Assembly (NCBI GenBank): GCA_941918925.1 | Contig: OW799233.1 | Span: 142,602,223 to 142,666,222, forward strand | Direction: 5' to 3' | Origin: Phyto melanocephala | Taxonomy: Eukaryota; Arthropoda; Insecta; Diptera; Rhinophoridae | Length of the DNA: 64,000 bases | In this document: one piece after another, positions 1-12,385 of the stretch | Numbering within the stretch: position 1 is the stretch's first letter | Layout: each line of letters opens with the position of its first letter | Notes under the pieces: model-generated | Database searches by the model: none | Seen by the model: only the letters and a program-made list of their open reading frames with translations | What the model was told of the DNA's origin: nothing | Translations under genes and position numbers: made by a program

Positions 1-119
1 TGAGCCTAACTGTAAGCTCTTAAGGTTTTTTTTATTTATTCTAGAGTTTTCTTATACCGTTCGATATTAATTTTTATTCTTTGAGGTTTTTTAATCTACA
101 ATTTTGCAATATTTTATTA

Positions 120-1140
120 ATGTTAATATTTATCTCAATGTGAATGATTAGTTAAGCTCAAGGTCAGTTTTTGAATTTCGTTATTTACTTAAAAAATATT
201 TCCAATGTTTCGAAATCCAATGGATCTCATCTTCAGGGTACTACAATTATAGTTAACAAAAAATAAAAAATAATAACAAACATAATTTTAACATTAAATA
301 AATACATATTGTCACACTGTGTCATAAAACATCTAAACAGAAAAAAAGGAGACAAAAATAAAAACTTACGAGAGGAACAATAATAAAAAACATGTCACAC
401 ACGGTTTTACATTTAAAATTGCACTAATTCCTTATTCTACTTTTTGTTTATTATATGTCTATACTGTCTTGCTGAGCTTGTCTCTAAATCGTTCTTAAAG
501 TTCATTCGATACTCTTTGCTTGTGTTTATTATATTTAACATTTCTAGTGTATAGCGTCTATGGTATTTTTCTTCCCTTTGCAATATCTCCACATTGTCGA
601 AGTTTGGTGTGTGCCCTTTTTCTGCACAATGGGCTAGAAGTGCGGTTTTTTGTGTTGAAGTTTTATTTATATTTTTCAGGTCAGATTTATGTCCTGCTAA
701 TCTTGTCTTAAGTTTGTTTTTTGTTGTACCAACATATACCTTTTTACGTACATTGGCCTCGTCACCATTACAACCTATTTTGTAAATCAAATTAGATTTT
801 TCCATTTTATCAAGCTTACTTTTGGTGTTTGAAAAAAGTTGTCGTAAAGTGTTTTCCGATCTAGGTGCTATTTTATAGTTTTCTTTATCATAAATGTCAG
901 ATTTTTCAATCCTCTCGGATATTTGTGGAACATATATCATTGATTTATACCATTTTTGGTTTCCATCTATTTTTTTGGTTTGTTTGTTTTCTACTTGTAA
1001 GAGTCTTTTAACAATATTGTCTGGGAATGCATTTGTCTTCAATATTTCTTTTATTTTCTTTATATTATCCTGGTGAAAAGGTTCATCACTTATAATAAAT
1101 ACCTTATTTCTTATTAATATAACTTTAATAATTTTTAAAG
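120..1140 (-). pseudogene. Penelope-like element, 3' part with GIY-YIG endonuclease
   Basis: The minus-strand frame from about 1140 to 437 is open and has no proper start. It reads LIRNKVFIISDEPFHQDNI before the segment IYKIGCNGDEANVRKKVYVG, followed by TTKNKLKTRLAGHKSDLKN and TALLAHCAEKGHTPNFDNVE. This matches the C-terminal GIY-YIG endonuclease of Penelope-like retroelements (extended Y-K-I-x-C ... YVG, then the conserved Arg of TRLAGH). The reverse transcriptase domain expected upstream is missing: beyond 1140 the frame meets stops and C/B repeat sequence starts. Downstream of the stop the sequence contains CCTGAAGATG ... CGAAAC, a phrase typical of Penelope-type 3' UTRs. It is a truncated, probably dead copy; the exact 3' end was not resolved. 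Confidence 0.8.
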
Positions 1141-1154
1141 ACCTTTAACATTAC

Positions 1155-1200
1155 CCTTTAAAATAGATATACCTACACCATTTTTTTGGTGGTTGGTAAA
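1155..1200 (-). repeat. Fragment of the 5' palindromic end of a family C element
   Basis: The bases around cctacaccatttttttggtgg match the CCACCAAAAAAATGGTGG subterminal palindrome of family C read on the minus strand. Only about 45 bases remain. Confidence 0.4.
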
Positions 1201-1474
1201 AAAAATTTTTTCTATAATAGCTGTTGTAGTATTGTCCTTTTGCAAATATACCATTCACTAGTGGTTTCAAGGGAATGTATAGCTTCTATTTTATTGTAAT
1301 TTATACAATATCCATTTCCGATCCCGTAAAGTATATATTTTCTGAAACTTTTTAATAAGGGAGGCGATTGAGCAATGTCAGTATATCTATTTATACTGAA
1401 AGCAATTTTTAACAGCAACTACCTTTTACACAGAGCTATACATAGCATCAATCTTTTTCAAATATACGGGATAA

Positions 1475-1725
1475 GGTAGGAAGGTAGGTAGATAGGTAGG
1501 TAAGGCTAGTGCAAATTTACCCTCACACCCTCACCCGGAGACCATTACGCTCCATTGCGATGCCTTAATATAGAAATAAAGAGAAGAATAGAATAAGAAT
1601 AGAAATAGGTAGAATAGATAAGAAAGAGAAGCAGACCACTCCAGAGTCTCTGGCGGGAATCGAACCCGCAACCCCCATACTAGCAGACCAGCACACTGCT
1701 GACTAGTCCACCGGGGCGCCTTATC
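1475..1725 (-). mobile_element. tRNA-derived SINE (copy 1), inserted in a family B element
   Basis: Read on the minus strand it starts GGCGCCCCGGTGGACTAGTC, has a Pol III B-box like GGGTTCGATTCCC within a tRNA-like head, a pyrimidine-rich middle (TTCTCTTTCTTATC...), a unique tail part containing ATGGTCTCCGGGTGAGGGTG, and ends in a tetranucleotide tail of the (CTAC)n type. It is flanked by an 8-bp direct repeat CGGGATAA (1467-1474 and 1726-1733). No acceptor stem or complete tRNA fold is present, so it is a SINE and not a tRNA gene. Confidence 0.85.
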
Positions 1726-2461
1726 CGGGATAAAGTCGATGTTGAAATCCAGCACATTTGCCTCAAAACTTTCTGAAATCTGAGCAAATCAACACGTTTT
1801 TACCATAAAAACAATATTTTTGGTCCCAGAATAATTGAGAGACAAATGTGCTACAATTTGTAGATATCGACCCCTGTACGCGAAATTATTGTATGTTACG
1901 TTTTTTTAGAAATCGACTTTTTTGTTCAAATTAGTTCTACATCCATTAATCCATATGCTGATTTAATATTAAAGCGATAACTGTTTTAGTTATTGAGATA
2001 ACACTGTGTACATTTTATCGTATGTAGCAGTGTTATTTACGTTTTTATTTATTTAAAAGTAATAAAAACGCCAACCTGTAAAATTTTGTTTTTGTTACAT
2101 ACGATAATATCGTGCATAGGGTTCGCTATGATATATCTCTTGGGCTATTCGTAACTTTTTTGTCAATTCGGTCTCTAATCGGCAAAGTTACAGGCAAGTG
2201 AATTTTTTTAAATATACAAAGTTTCTAAGCCTCCCTATTAATTTTTTGACAAGCTAAAGATACCAATATACAAACTATGGTCTTAAAACTTTTTTTTAGA
2301 AAAAACTGGCATATCTGTTCGAATCTTACTGTGATATAATTGCAAAAATACAGTGTGTACGCCGGGAAGGTATACTACTTTATTTTTCAGCCATTTTGGT
2401 AAGCGTTAGTCTTGACAGTTCATACTTGATAGTCGTGAAGTTGATACAAGGCAAATATATT

Positions 2462-2930
2462 ATGAAAAAACATTCAGTAAACCAACGTGTTTTATGGTTA
2501 AAACATTTTAATCAATCATCGATTACTGTGACAATGAGAAAGATACGTGAAATTTTTGGGAGAAACAACGTGCCAACAAGAGGCACTATTTATCGTGTAG
2601 TGAATGATTTCGAAGATAGACAGACTGTTGCTGATAGGCTCAAGCATAGAACACATTTTCCACATTTGTTTTCATTTAGGATTCAGTTGACACAAGAAAT
2701 TCTTCCAGAAGTCCATTTACGCCGCTATAAATATGCCAAAAGGATGTTACAGCTCGCCCCTGACAACCCCGATTTTCAAGAAAAAATCATAATGTGTGAC
2801 GAATCACATTTTCTTTTCAATGAATATGTTGAAAACCCTCAAATTATTTCAATAAGACGGTGCTTCATCGCATATAGCGATGGAATTTTTGCGTGACCTC
2901 TTCTCACAACAAGTTATTTCAAGATATGGT
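2462..2930 (+). pseudogene. Tc1/mariner transposase fragment (IS630 superfamily)
   Basis: The open frame contains an N-terminal helix-turn-helix type sequence (RVLWLKHFNQSSITVTMRKI, later TIYRVVNDFEDRQTVADR), then HRTHFPHLFSFRIQLTQEI and the block NPDFQEKIIMCDESHFLFNE, whose CDESHF corresponds to the first catalytic Asp of Tc1/mariner enzymes (usual form FSDEAHF). It stops soon after, with a short shifted continuation (QDMVWPP). The second and third catalytic residues are missing. The segment between the helix-turn-helix and the HRTHFPH block is shorter than usual, suggesting an internal deletion. It sits inside a family B element, and the flanks match B consensus on the right. Confidence 0.75.
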
Positions 2931-3339
2931 GTGGCCACCACAATATTGATATAATATGAAATGAATTGTTTGACCAGTAGAATAAATTTGACTATTAGAA
3001 AAAATTTTAAATCTATGTAGTCACCATAACTTTGTTCAATATGGTGAAGGGTATTATCCGATCAGTATCAGCAGAATATATCACTCTTACTTGTTTGAAT
3101 TCGCCTTGTAAAATAACAAACGATTTTACAAAAAAAACAATGTTTTTTTATGTTTTTTTTAGAGATATGATGACCAGAAATTAAGTTATTATTGCTCTAC
3201 TTATTTAAAAAAAATGCAATTAATTTGTTTAACGAAAACAAACTGAATATTTATGGGCTGTTTGCTCATAATTTTGAGTACAAATATTTATAATATCGAA
3301 AATACCTTACAGATCAAAACACTGATATACTTCTGCAGT

Positions 3340-4366
3340 TAGTGTTGGGCATAATCTTTCTTTTCAGTGAATCGTTCATGATCGGTCAGAAAGACTTGCT
3401 GAAGTATTTCATTCTTTCCTTTCATAAAAGAAAGATGTAAAATGAATGATTGAAACAAGGCAAAGAATACATAACAGTTGGTTTTTGTTTATAAGAAAAT
3501 AAATGCAAAAACTAAAATTGCTGGTACAAAGCGAATATTAAGTACTAATAATTAAATAAAAATAAGTTCAATTCAAAAGTTTTAATAAGCAATAAATAGA
3601 CACATACATATTTTGAAAAAAAAAAACAAAATCAAAAGCTGTATTCCGGTTAGAATTTTGCATATATGTTAATTCAAAAATAGATTTTGATGTCCAGTTA
3701 AAAAAAAAACATGCAAAAAATATTAAAAAAAATTTTAACATTCGTATACATAAAAATCGGGAAAATTTATATGCATGATCTTAATGTTATGTATTTAATT
3801 TGAATCAAACCAAAAAACACTGATCCTTTTTTGAATGAAATTATAATTCAATTTTTTATACAATTTTTAAATACAATTAAATTAGTTTTTTTTATATTTC
3901 GCTACTCCTTCACTTAGCATTATTAGGAAAATAAATACTATCGCTATAACAAAATGATCTTTAAAGTTCGTGTGCGCTAAAAATCGTATAATTTATTATG
4001 AAAACAATTTATATTTTAAATTATATTTTGGGCAAACATAAACATGTATTAAAAAAATTTAATTAATTATTGAATAATTCATAGTTTCATTAAGAAAAGA
4101 GATCTTTCTTTCATAGTTTTGGTACAAATACATACTATGTATACATTGAGATGCAAACAAATTAAAAGATTTGTTATGGCAACAATTCAACAGATTATTA
4201 TGGCAACATCGTAATCTACATACATTTTTGACTGACTGAAATGTGTGAAACATGAAAGAACACTAAAAGATGAAAGATTTGAAAGAAAGAGTACGAACTG
4301 TTTCATATCTTTCACCTTACTGAATCGTTCAATTGAAATATTTCTTTCATGACCGACACAACTCTA
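3340..4366 (+). mobile_element. Non-autonomous hAT-type element with 8-bp target duplication
   Basis: The ends are TAGTGTTGGGC on the left and CAACTCTA on the right (inverse TAGAGTTGTG), and a perfect 8-bp direct repeat TCTGCAGT flanks them (3332-3339 and 4367-4374). An 8-bp duplication and short imperfect inverted ends beginning TAG are hAT features. Near both ends there are repeats of the motif TGAATCGTTC and runs such as atgaaagaaa, like hAT subterminal transposase binding sites. No transposase reading frame of meaningful length was found in its 1027 bases. Confidence 0.75.
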
Positions 4367-4794
4367 TCTGCAGTTAATAAAATACCTTTTAAATGGCACA
4401 TTTTTAGCGGAAAGTCATATTACAAATAGTTCCAAAAAGGGTACTGAATCCTTAAATTCTTTTCTCCATTTGTTTTCAAGAAATTCTAGGAAATAACTTT
4501 TTATGTAAGACATAAGTCCTTTTTTATAAATTACCAAAAGACTATTTTAAACTTACTGTAATGCACACGTTGTAAATTTTTTTCTGTGTATCTCTAAAAC
4601 ATTCCTTGTAATATCTTAAAACATTTCAAAACAATTTAAAATATTTTATATCGTATGATGCTAGAAAAATCTTAGAACTGGTATTTAGTGGTTTACTCCT
4701 TGAAAGCATAATGAATAGTATATTTTAGTAAATTAAATGAAGTAGTATCATAAATATATACAATTAATCATTATTTTTAATTACAATTACAGAT

Positions 4795-5168
4795 TCTATT
4801 GAAAAAGTGTTTTCGTGTAAAACATCCCATCAAAAGAAATGGGATGTAATCAAGGCTAAATACTTTTTCAAGACTTCTAAACTTATAATGCAAAAGCATT
4901 AGCTCTAAATGATGGCCTAATGTGAAATAATTTCTCATATATGATGTACTTCAAAATGTCTGAAACAGTTTATGCAGGCAAATATCTTTAACTCAAGAAA
5001 CATAAGTTGCTGATGTGCATAAGTTTTAGACAATGATTTGGAAACACGCTATTTATAATTTCACGCTAATATTGAAATCATTTTTCTCCCATATTAAATC
5101 ACTTCATCGCCAGCTGAAACTCCGCAAAATCACTTCTTTTTCATCTTTCTTTTTCTTTTTTTTTTGCT
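4795..5168 (+). mobile_element. CCCAGCAAA-type MITE, degraded copy
   Basis: The right end (ctttttttttttgctgggag) and internal blocks (cttcaaaa, gcaggcaaatatcttta, attaaatcacttcat) match the better copy at 57660-58046. The left end has decayed. Confidence 0.45.
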
Positions 5169-5741
5169 GGGAGATAAAACCTAAGTTCCTAAATAATAAT
5201 AAAATTTAAGAATCGAATCATTGAAAACATCAAAATGAAAAAATAAGGTTTTAAAAATATCTATTTAAAGCTTTGTCATAACTAGGTTATATGATTTTCT
5301 ATGCATGTATACAATCCATACCTAAATACGTTACAAACAAAATTCTTCCACTGCTGAATCTTATTTAACTTTTTCCCAAAAATTAATACTAAAATTTATT
5401 ATATTTAGCTTTAACGCACTTACTACCATGGAGACGTTGTAGCACCCAACACACATACTTTTAGATATAAAAACCAACATGATGAAGTTACGGTCATACA
5501 CAATATACATTCATATACATTCATACATACAAGTATATTTCCGGTTGACTAAATATTTTCTTTGCTCTCTTATATTAAGAGTTTCTATGTATAAGTAAGA
5601 GCTCAAGTAAACAAACTTATATCCACAGAAATGTATTTTTTCTTTAATATAAATTTACAAAATTGAATACATTGTATATATAGTTTTGGCCTTAAAGCAC
5701 GTTGTCTAAAGTTTGGCATGTCTCAGTTTCTGTATTTCTTA

Positions 5742-6842
5742 TTATACCCTTCACAGTGACTGTAAGGGTATATATGGGTTTGTCATTCCGTGTGAAATTT
5801 CTACAGTATTCATTTCCGGCCCAATAAAGTATACATTTTCTGAAAGCCTATGAATAGCGGAGTCGATTTAACATTAACCGTCTGTCCGTGTGTATGTTTA
5901 AATTAACTAATTGTAGCCCAGCGACATCGGCAAGACCCGCGTAGGATATATTTATATCAAAAGTATGCGGGAGCAGATCAGTATTGGAAATTGGCAAAAT
6001 CACCTTGTTACTTTCCGAGATATAAGCAAATAAACACGACTGTCTCTTTTTTTTTTAAAAAAAATTAAAGTTTTCCAGCCCTGGGATAATTTATGGACAC
6101 TGTGGTTACTATTTATAGATTTGATATATCTCTGAAGATATTCATAAAAAAGTTTAAATTGGACACCGGCAAAGTTATAGGCAAGAATAATTTGAAAAAA
6201 CGCATTTTTTTAAGATATAAAATTTATTTAAACTCCTAAATAATTTTTGACCACGCTTAAGACATCAAATTATAAGCCGTAATCTTAGAAATTATTTCTA
6301 TGAAAAACTAACCAATTGGTTTAAAAACAACTGAGATTAAACGACCAGAGTACAACTGCTTCGGTGTTTTTTTTCATAAAATTTACAAACCGAAATCGAC
6401 ATTTATCAAATTCTATACAACCGTTAGAGCTAATATGGGAATTCAATGAAATGGATGAGTATTAAAATATAGTTAGCAATGAAAAGAAAAAATTCCAAAT
6501 GGCGTCCTAGATTAAATGGCCAATATGTAAGTCAAACCCAGTAGTTACGGCTTTGTCCTCTTTAATACCCACAATATTGATATCTAATGAAAGGGATTGA
6601 CCAGTAGAATACAATAAACTATGGAAAGTTAAAACCCAAGATGACGTCTGAAACGAAATGCGAATGAAATGAAAGAGCTTGACTAGTAGAATACTGTTAA
6701 CTGCTTAAAAATCAAAATCAAAAATGGCGTGGGAAATAATAAATAAAATTACATTAAATATAAAATATAAAATCTAGGCGTACATGACGGTGAAGGGTGT
6801 TATCAGAGTCGGCACGTCCAAATATAGTGCTCTTACTTGTTT
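5742..6842 (+). mobile_element. Family B INE-1/DINE-1-like element, near full length
   Basis: It starts TTATACCCTTCACAGTG with the palindromic partner TGTAAGGGTATA, followed by the head shared with family A (tttgtcattccgtgtgaaatttc; ataaagtatacattttctga) and a short CTGTCCGTGTG microsatellite. The body has cggcaaagttataggcaa and repeated phrases of the form gaaagggattgaccagtagaa. The end is gtgaagggtgttatcagagtcgg then tagtgctcttacttgttt. There is no coding capacity. Compare Drosophila INE-1, which has the same order of parts: palindromic head, microsatellite, 3' hairpin and CTTGTT end. Confidence 0.75.
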
Positions 6843-7923
6843 TTTTTTTTACTATTATTTCCTAATGGGCAATGTAATGTTTTGTAACAATTTTTCTATA
6901 ATAATAAAACAATGTTTTATATGTTTGCTTATTTACACAATTTTTTTTTCTTTTATTCTGAAATAAATTTTCTTTAGTTTACTTAACTTCCTGCCTTTAA
7001 AAGCTAATTTCACGTATGACCTATTCTTTGTGATTTTTGTTTGATGTATATACATATGTACATACATATACGAAAACCACTTACATATCAATTACATGGA
7101 GATGTTGATGTAGCTGTAAATAATGTCTGATTTCAAAGATTTATATACAAGTTTGAAGAATAACAAGTGAATGTGCCTATACAAAGTAAATGTAGAATGA
7201 GGTAAAATAATATATTGGGAATATTTATTTTTATTTGGTTAAAATGAAAGCCACGATAAATAAAACTCTGTCTAATACAAGGATTTGTTTATATTGCTTC
7301 AATTAATCTGACAAATGCATGCAAATCTTATCACATATCTGGCCTAATTAATGGTTGCTTGTTAATGAGCCAATAGCCTAAAATACAAATAAACCGAGAC
7401 GGGGTTTTTTTTAACATTTCTTTTATACTGTCTTAAAAATGCTTTTTATAAATATAATAAAGTATAGTGTTTTGATTACATTATTAAATATGTTCGTGTT
7501 GTTCTGTTGTAGTTGGTAGACCAACAAAAGTCCTTGTTACTCTAACGTAAGCGTACACGTCCCGAATTAGCTGTTTCGTTCTTATGTGCAAGAAGTTACC
7601 ACTTTACAATAAAAAGAACGTTCCATTGCAGACTTATCTGATGAAATTTTAACTTCTCACCGTTTATATGTATCAAATGTTGTGTGTTTATATTAATGAC
7701 GGTATTTTCAACAACATTTTCGAAATTGCTCATTTAATATGTTTTTTTCTTAATTATCATTAATGTAGTAAAAATCGTTTGTTGTTTAAAAAAAACATTA
7801 TTGTACAAACCGAATTTTAATTATGGAAATAATTTGCAAATGGTTTTCAAACATCATAAACTATATCCTTTTCTCTTAAACAGATATTTTATCGGCCCAT
7901 AAACATATCTTCGTAGATCATTT
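6843..7923. other. No gene recognised
   Basis: AT-rich sequence between the B element and the C element. I see no conserved reading frame, no inverted repeat ends and no RNA gene. Confidence 0.5.
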
Positions 7924-10587
7924 TTATACCCGCCACCAAAAAAATGGTGGGGGTATATTCATTTTGTCATTCCGTTTGTAACACATCGAAATATCCATTT
8001 TAGACCCCATAAAGTATATATATTCTGAATCAGGGTTTGATTTGATGACGATCTTGCTATGTCCATCCGTCTGTCCGCCTGTTGAAAGCACGATAGAGGT
8101 CGCACCGAAAAAGCTAGGGGGCTCAAATTTTGCCAGAATCTTTCTTATAGACAAGGTTTGTTTGGTATTGAAAATGGGCTAAATCGGAATATTAGGAAGA
8201 GAGTTATAGCTCGAAAAGCAAGAGTAGGTCGAAAAAACCGTGTCCTTCGAACATCGAATAAAATGGAATTGTGTCCAAACGCCTTAACGTAGACTCATAA
8301 AACTTCGAATATATATTTCCTGGGTAAAGACAATATTTCCTCCGAAAATTATCTCAATCTATGCATTAGGAGAGGAGTTATCGATCAAAATGTACGAAAA
8401 TTTATACCGCACAGTGTATTTTTTTGGTATATTAAAAACAAAAACGTCATAAAAGCAACAAAATTGGATGTACGACTCTGAAATTCTGCACACTTTGCTT
8501 TTTGGTGACACGCTTTCTTGTAACGGCAAATCAATGTGCCACGCCTACTTCTACGCCCACCTCCCATATAACGTTTAAACTAAAATTCATATAATTTTTC
8601 TACTAATAAAGATTTTGGAATAATAAAGGCCTATATTGAAACACCTCAGTTGTACTCATTCGGAAAAATAACTTTGACACGCCTACTATAACGCCCACTT
8701 TTCACGTTATCTACCATTAATAAAATTTAAAAGCTCATAAAACCGCTAAAATTAGAGGTATGATGATAAATTTTGCTACGTCTATCCCCCTATGCAATTT
8801 CATTACTATGCCAAAAAATTAAGGTGCCACGCCCACTTTTACGCCCACCTCCCATATAACGTTTTACCTAAAATTCATATAATTTCTCTATTAATAAAGA
8901 TTTTGGAATAATAAAGGACTATATTGAAACACTTAAGTTGTACTCATTAGCAAAAACAACTTTGACACGCCTACTATAACGCCCACTTTCACTTTTGAAT
9001 TGTGTCCAGACGCATAAACGTAGTCATGAAACTTCGAATATATATAATTATCGAGTCAAAAGAATATTTTTCCCTGAAAATCGCTTAAATCTATGAATTA
9101 GGAAAAGAGTTATAGATAAAAATGTACGAAAACTTATACCGCACAGTGTATATATGTACGATTCTGAAATTTTGCAAACATGGTCAAAGTCTTCGTTATA
9201 ACGGAAAATAGATGTGCCACGCACACTTTTTTCCTTAAATTTTTATAAAAATATATTAGTCTTATATATTAGCATTTATTCATCTTACACTGCGCCATTT
9301 ATTGTACTGTAGCTAAATATAAGATAAAGATGATAAGATAGATGACTCTACTAGCAACTACTAGATGGAATGCTAACAACTTATGCTTATGTTCTCCTGA
9401 AGTTATGCTCTATTAAAAATGGGAATTTAGGAAAATTTTGACCTAAGTAAAAAAAAACATTATAAACAATTTATTTTCACGTACTAATGGCTAACAAATT
9501 TTAAAATTATACAAAACTTATTTCGTTTGAAAATCTTTTAAAAGCAAAATGTTATAGAAGTTTAAAAATCAAAATCTTACTAATAAATTTCCCGTTTTAG
9601 AAAAATGCAGAGAATGTATATTTTAAATTACCTTGTGGCCCTTAAAATTTAATCTTCTTCCTCTTAAATTCATGTAAATTCTCTATGAATAAAGATTTTG
9701 GAATACTAAAGGACTATATTGAAATATCTAAGTTATGTTTATTAGCAGAAACTTTATTGACACGCGTATTTTAACGGCCACTTTCATTGAAAGACTTAAT
9801 TTTCGAAACCATTTTACTAGCATACCGAGGTTATAATGGGTGGTTTAATTTTAAGGGACTATGTTGATTTTGAATAAAATTATTATGAAATTATTATCAT
9901 TTATTTTTAAAATGATAATATTTGTATGCTTCAATTATGTATGGAACAAAATATCGGCCAAATGGCCCCCCAACCTAGGCGGCACACCACGATCCGATAG
10001 TCCAAATTTTCAATGACACTGTTGATGCTCGATTTTTGGGCACGATGATGAGTCGAGGTTTCTTGCTCTTTTGCCACGTTATCGTGAAAAACAGCAATGT
10101 TTCCCATTCAACGAACTAAGATGGCATTCACAGATGTTTTCACATTTCATACAGACCTGCTTTGCAGACATTTAAATATTTTTTACAATTCTCACGATTG
10201 TGGACGAATTCGAACGATTATGTTGACCAAAAGAATCACGAAGTGCACAAAATGCATTTTGATTTGAACGCCCATTTTTATAAAAATCTTTAATATTTAA
10301 AAGCGTTGCTCGATTGCGTATCTTTCCACGGTTCAAATTGAGTTAGTCTGAGATTGAGAAATGTCAAACGAAATACAAGAAAAAACTTGAAGTTTAGATG
10401 TGGTTCACCTTAAACATGGGCCCTTAAAATTTAACCACCCTCTACAAAGAAAGTGATACATATTTTGTTATAAAGAGATTATTCTATAGCGATTAACAAA
10501 ATAATAAATATTGTGCTTTAAATGTACACAAAATTGGTGGTGGGTATAAAAGATTTGGCACAGCCGAATATAGTGCTCTTACTTGTT
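7924..10587 (+). mobile_element. Family C INE-1/DINE-1-like element with nested mariner MITE
   Basis: The 5' end is TTATACCCGCCACCAAAAAA followed by the palindromic partner TGGTGGGGGTATA, then the shared head (catttt-gtcattccgtttgtaac; ccccataaagtatatatattctga) and CCGTCTGTCCGCCTG. The 3' end is ggtggtgggtataaaagattc, the hairpin TTCGGCACAGCCGAA, and tagtgctcttacttgtt. The middle has a 288-bp unit repeated about 1.6 times (ctcccatata at 8561 and 8849) with acgcccac motifs. A mariner MITE lies at 9836-10442. No open reading frame of its own was recognised. Confidence 0.8.
9836..10442 (+). mobile_element. Mariner-derived MITE (TIR GGGTGGTTAAATTTTAAGGG) nested in family C
   Basis: The ends gggtggtttaattttaaggg and cccttaaaatttaaccaccc are inverted repeats of about 28 bases, flanked by TA. 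Read on the minus strand the interior retains a decayed N-terminus of a DD41D-type mariner transposase (compare FYKNGRSNQNAFCALRN in the copy at 25559-26161). The same insertion point is used in the C copies at 25414 and 55707. Confidence 0.8.
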
Positions 10588-10719
10588 ATAGTTATGATAT
10601 ATCTGCCATAACTAAAGGCAGTAATTGCACTTATGTAATTTGAAGTACAAATGAACTTTTTTGTTTAAAAATAATAACACGAAACATGCTCTGATTAAAT
10701 ATGCAATAAAACATGCATC

Positions 10720-11580
10720 AAATGGTCTTACGGCTATGATTGCAGCCATTTTCGCATCTCAACAATGATGCGTTGGCTTTCGAATTGGAGCTCAGAAATT
10801 ATTACTGGTTTATTCCTATAAACCTGAGATTTTTAAAAAACATCCCAACAAAAAACTTGCATGGTGTTCAATCATATGATCTTGGAGGCCAGTTGACATG
10901 AAAATATCTTGAAATAATTAGTTCTAAAACTCGTTGCTTCAATAAATCATTTGTTCATGTGGTGCGGTTTGGCAGGTGTGCCATTTTGCTGAAATCATGT
11001 GTCGAGCAGATCAATGCTATCCAACCGACGCCACAGAAATTCTCTATGTTACTTCTGTACTGAATGCCGTTCAAACTTAATGCAACTTTGGGCTAATAGA
11101 TCAATTCATGTCCTGTCATGGATAGCATAAGAACTTTTTTAAGTCCTTAAATCAACAATTTTGTGTATTTATTAAGCCATTCAGATGAAAATGTGCTTTA
11201 TCGCAGACTTTAAGCATTGACTTCACTTTGCTACATTACCCATTTAACGAATTACCGACACTTTTCATGGTTTCAGTTCCTGAGTAAGCTTAATTTTATA
11301 CGAATTAATATGATAGTCCTTTGCTAAAAATCGTTGCATAGTGTTTCGCAAAATTTAAGGTTTCTAAAAATGATGCTAAATGGAGGTTTCGACGCTCTCG
11401 TTCACACCAGCAATATTTTTTAAAAATCCGACCGCTACTTTGATGCACAGTGGTCTTATTGTTGATATCCCAAACAGTTTCTCCAAATTTTTTGGCCACT
11501 CTTTAAATGGTTGATACATTTGATGCACTTTTCTTCTAAAAAATATTCGAAGTTTGCAATCAGTTTTGGCATAATTTTCT
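10720..11580 (-). pseudogene. Mariner transposase remnant
   Basis: On the minus strand, in changing frames, I can read NIAGVNESVETSI and LRNTMQRFLAKD (linker and second helix-turn-helix region of DD41D mariner transposases) near 11420-11320, and FQQNGTPAKPHHMN near 11000-10960, which aligns with the FQQDGATCHTA block holding the second catalytic Asp; here it is Asn. Several stops and shifts intervene. No ends were found. Confidence 0.55.
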
Positions 11581-11589
11581 AATTTTTTT

Positions 11590-12385
11590 TTAATTTATCA
11601 CAAATAATAATGCATTATTTTGTCGTAAAAAAAATATCACTTATAAAAAATTAACAAAAAAAATTTCAACGCATTTATTTTTATAATTCAAAGTTCTTTT
11701 ATTTAATAAAAGTATTTATGTAGGATATTGCATTTTATATTGCATATATTATTAACAAATTTATTAAAGCAATCGTTCGTATAATGTAAAAACTAGCTAC
11801 GTTTCAATTTAAATGCAACGCTTATGAATCTTGTGTCCATGTAAGAATGTTGTGCGATTAGAAAAACTTTTTCGAAAAGTTTACAACGCTTATATTTTTC
11901 AAGATTTCTATTTTATGCTAATTTAAATCACAAAAAAATACTTAAATTTTTTTTCTTAATGTGTATTATCAAACTAATATGCTTTTGAATAAAATAAATG
12001 AAAAAAACATTTTCTATCTAAGTTAAATATTACATTAAAATACGCTTTCGTATTGGTATTTTTATCTTTTCTCAATATTTTACAAAACCTTTCACAACAA
12101 TACTGGTTATAATTTTACAATTTACGAGTAATATTTAGCTTCAGTTCCTTAGTCTAAGGTCACACACGACGATATTAATTGCCCTACATTTTGCGAATTT
12201 TCTTTTGAACTTGCTTTTATGTTCACACACAACAATTTCTTCGGAAATTTGTCTGTCTTCTTTAGCTTTAATTTTCTTATAGTTTGACATTTTTGCTTTA
12301 ACCGTAAAAAGAAATAATAAAAATAAAAACATATACAACATAATGTAATTGATTTTAATTAAATCTTTTAATTAAAATATTCTCA
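11590..12385. other. No gene recognised
   Basis: AT-rich stretch without recognisable coding sequence, inverted ends or RNA gene. Confidence 0.5.

Larger units (their letters stand above)
1246..3096 (+). mobile_element. Family B INE-1/DINE-1-like element, with SINE and mariner insertions
   Basis: The 5' part is a degraded family B head (tatacc-ttcac, then catttccgatcccgtaaagtatatattttctgaaac). The body matches other B copies in several blocks (cggcaaagttacaggcaa; caccacaatattgatat; gaccagtagaata). The end is gtgaagggtattatc ... tcactcttacttgttt. It is interrupted by a SINE (1475-1725), a possible 225-bp insert near 1888-2112 with inverted ends (attRtYgtatgttac), and a mariner transposase fragment (about 2340-2930). 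The 3' hairpin is decayed, so this is an old copy. Confidence 0.65.

Noticed and set aside
1620..1725. tRNA gene suggested by GGTTCGATTCCC-like B-box
   Set aside because: No acceptor stem pairing or anticodon arm; the sequence continues as a SINE with two other copies.
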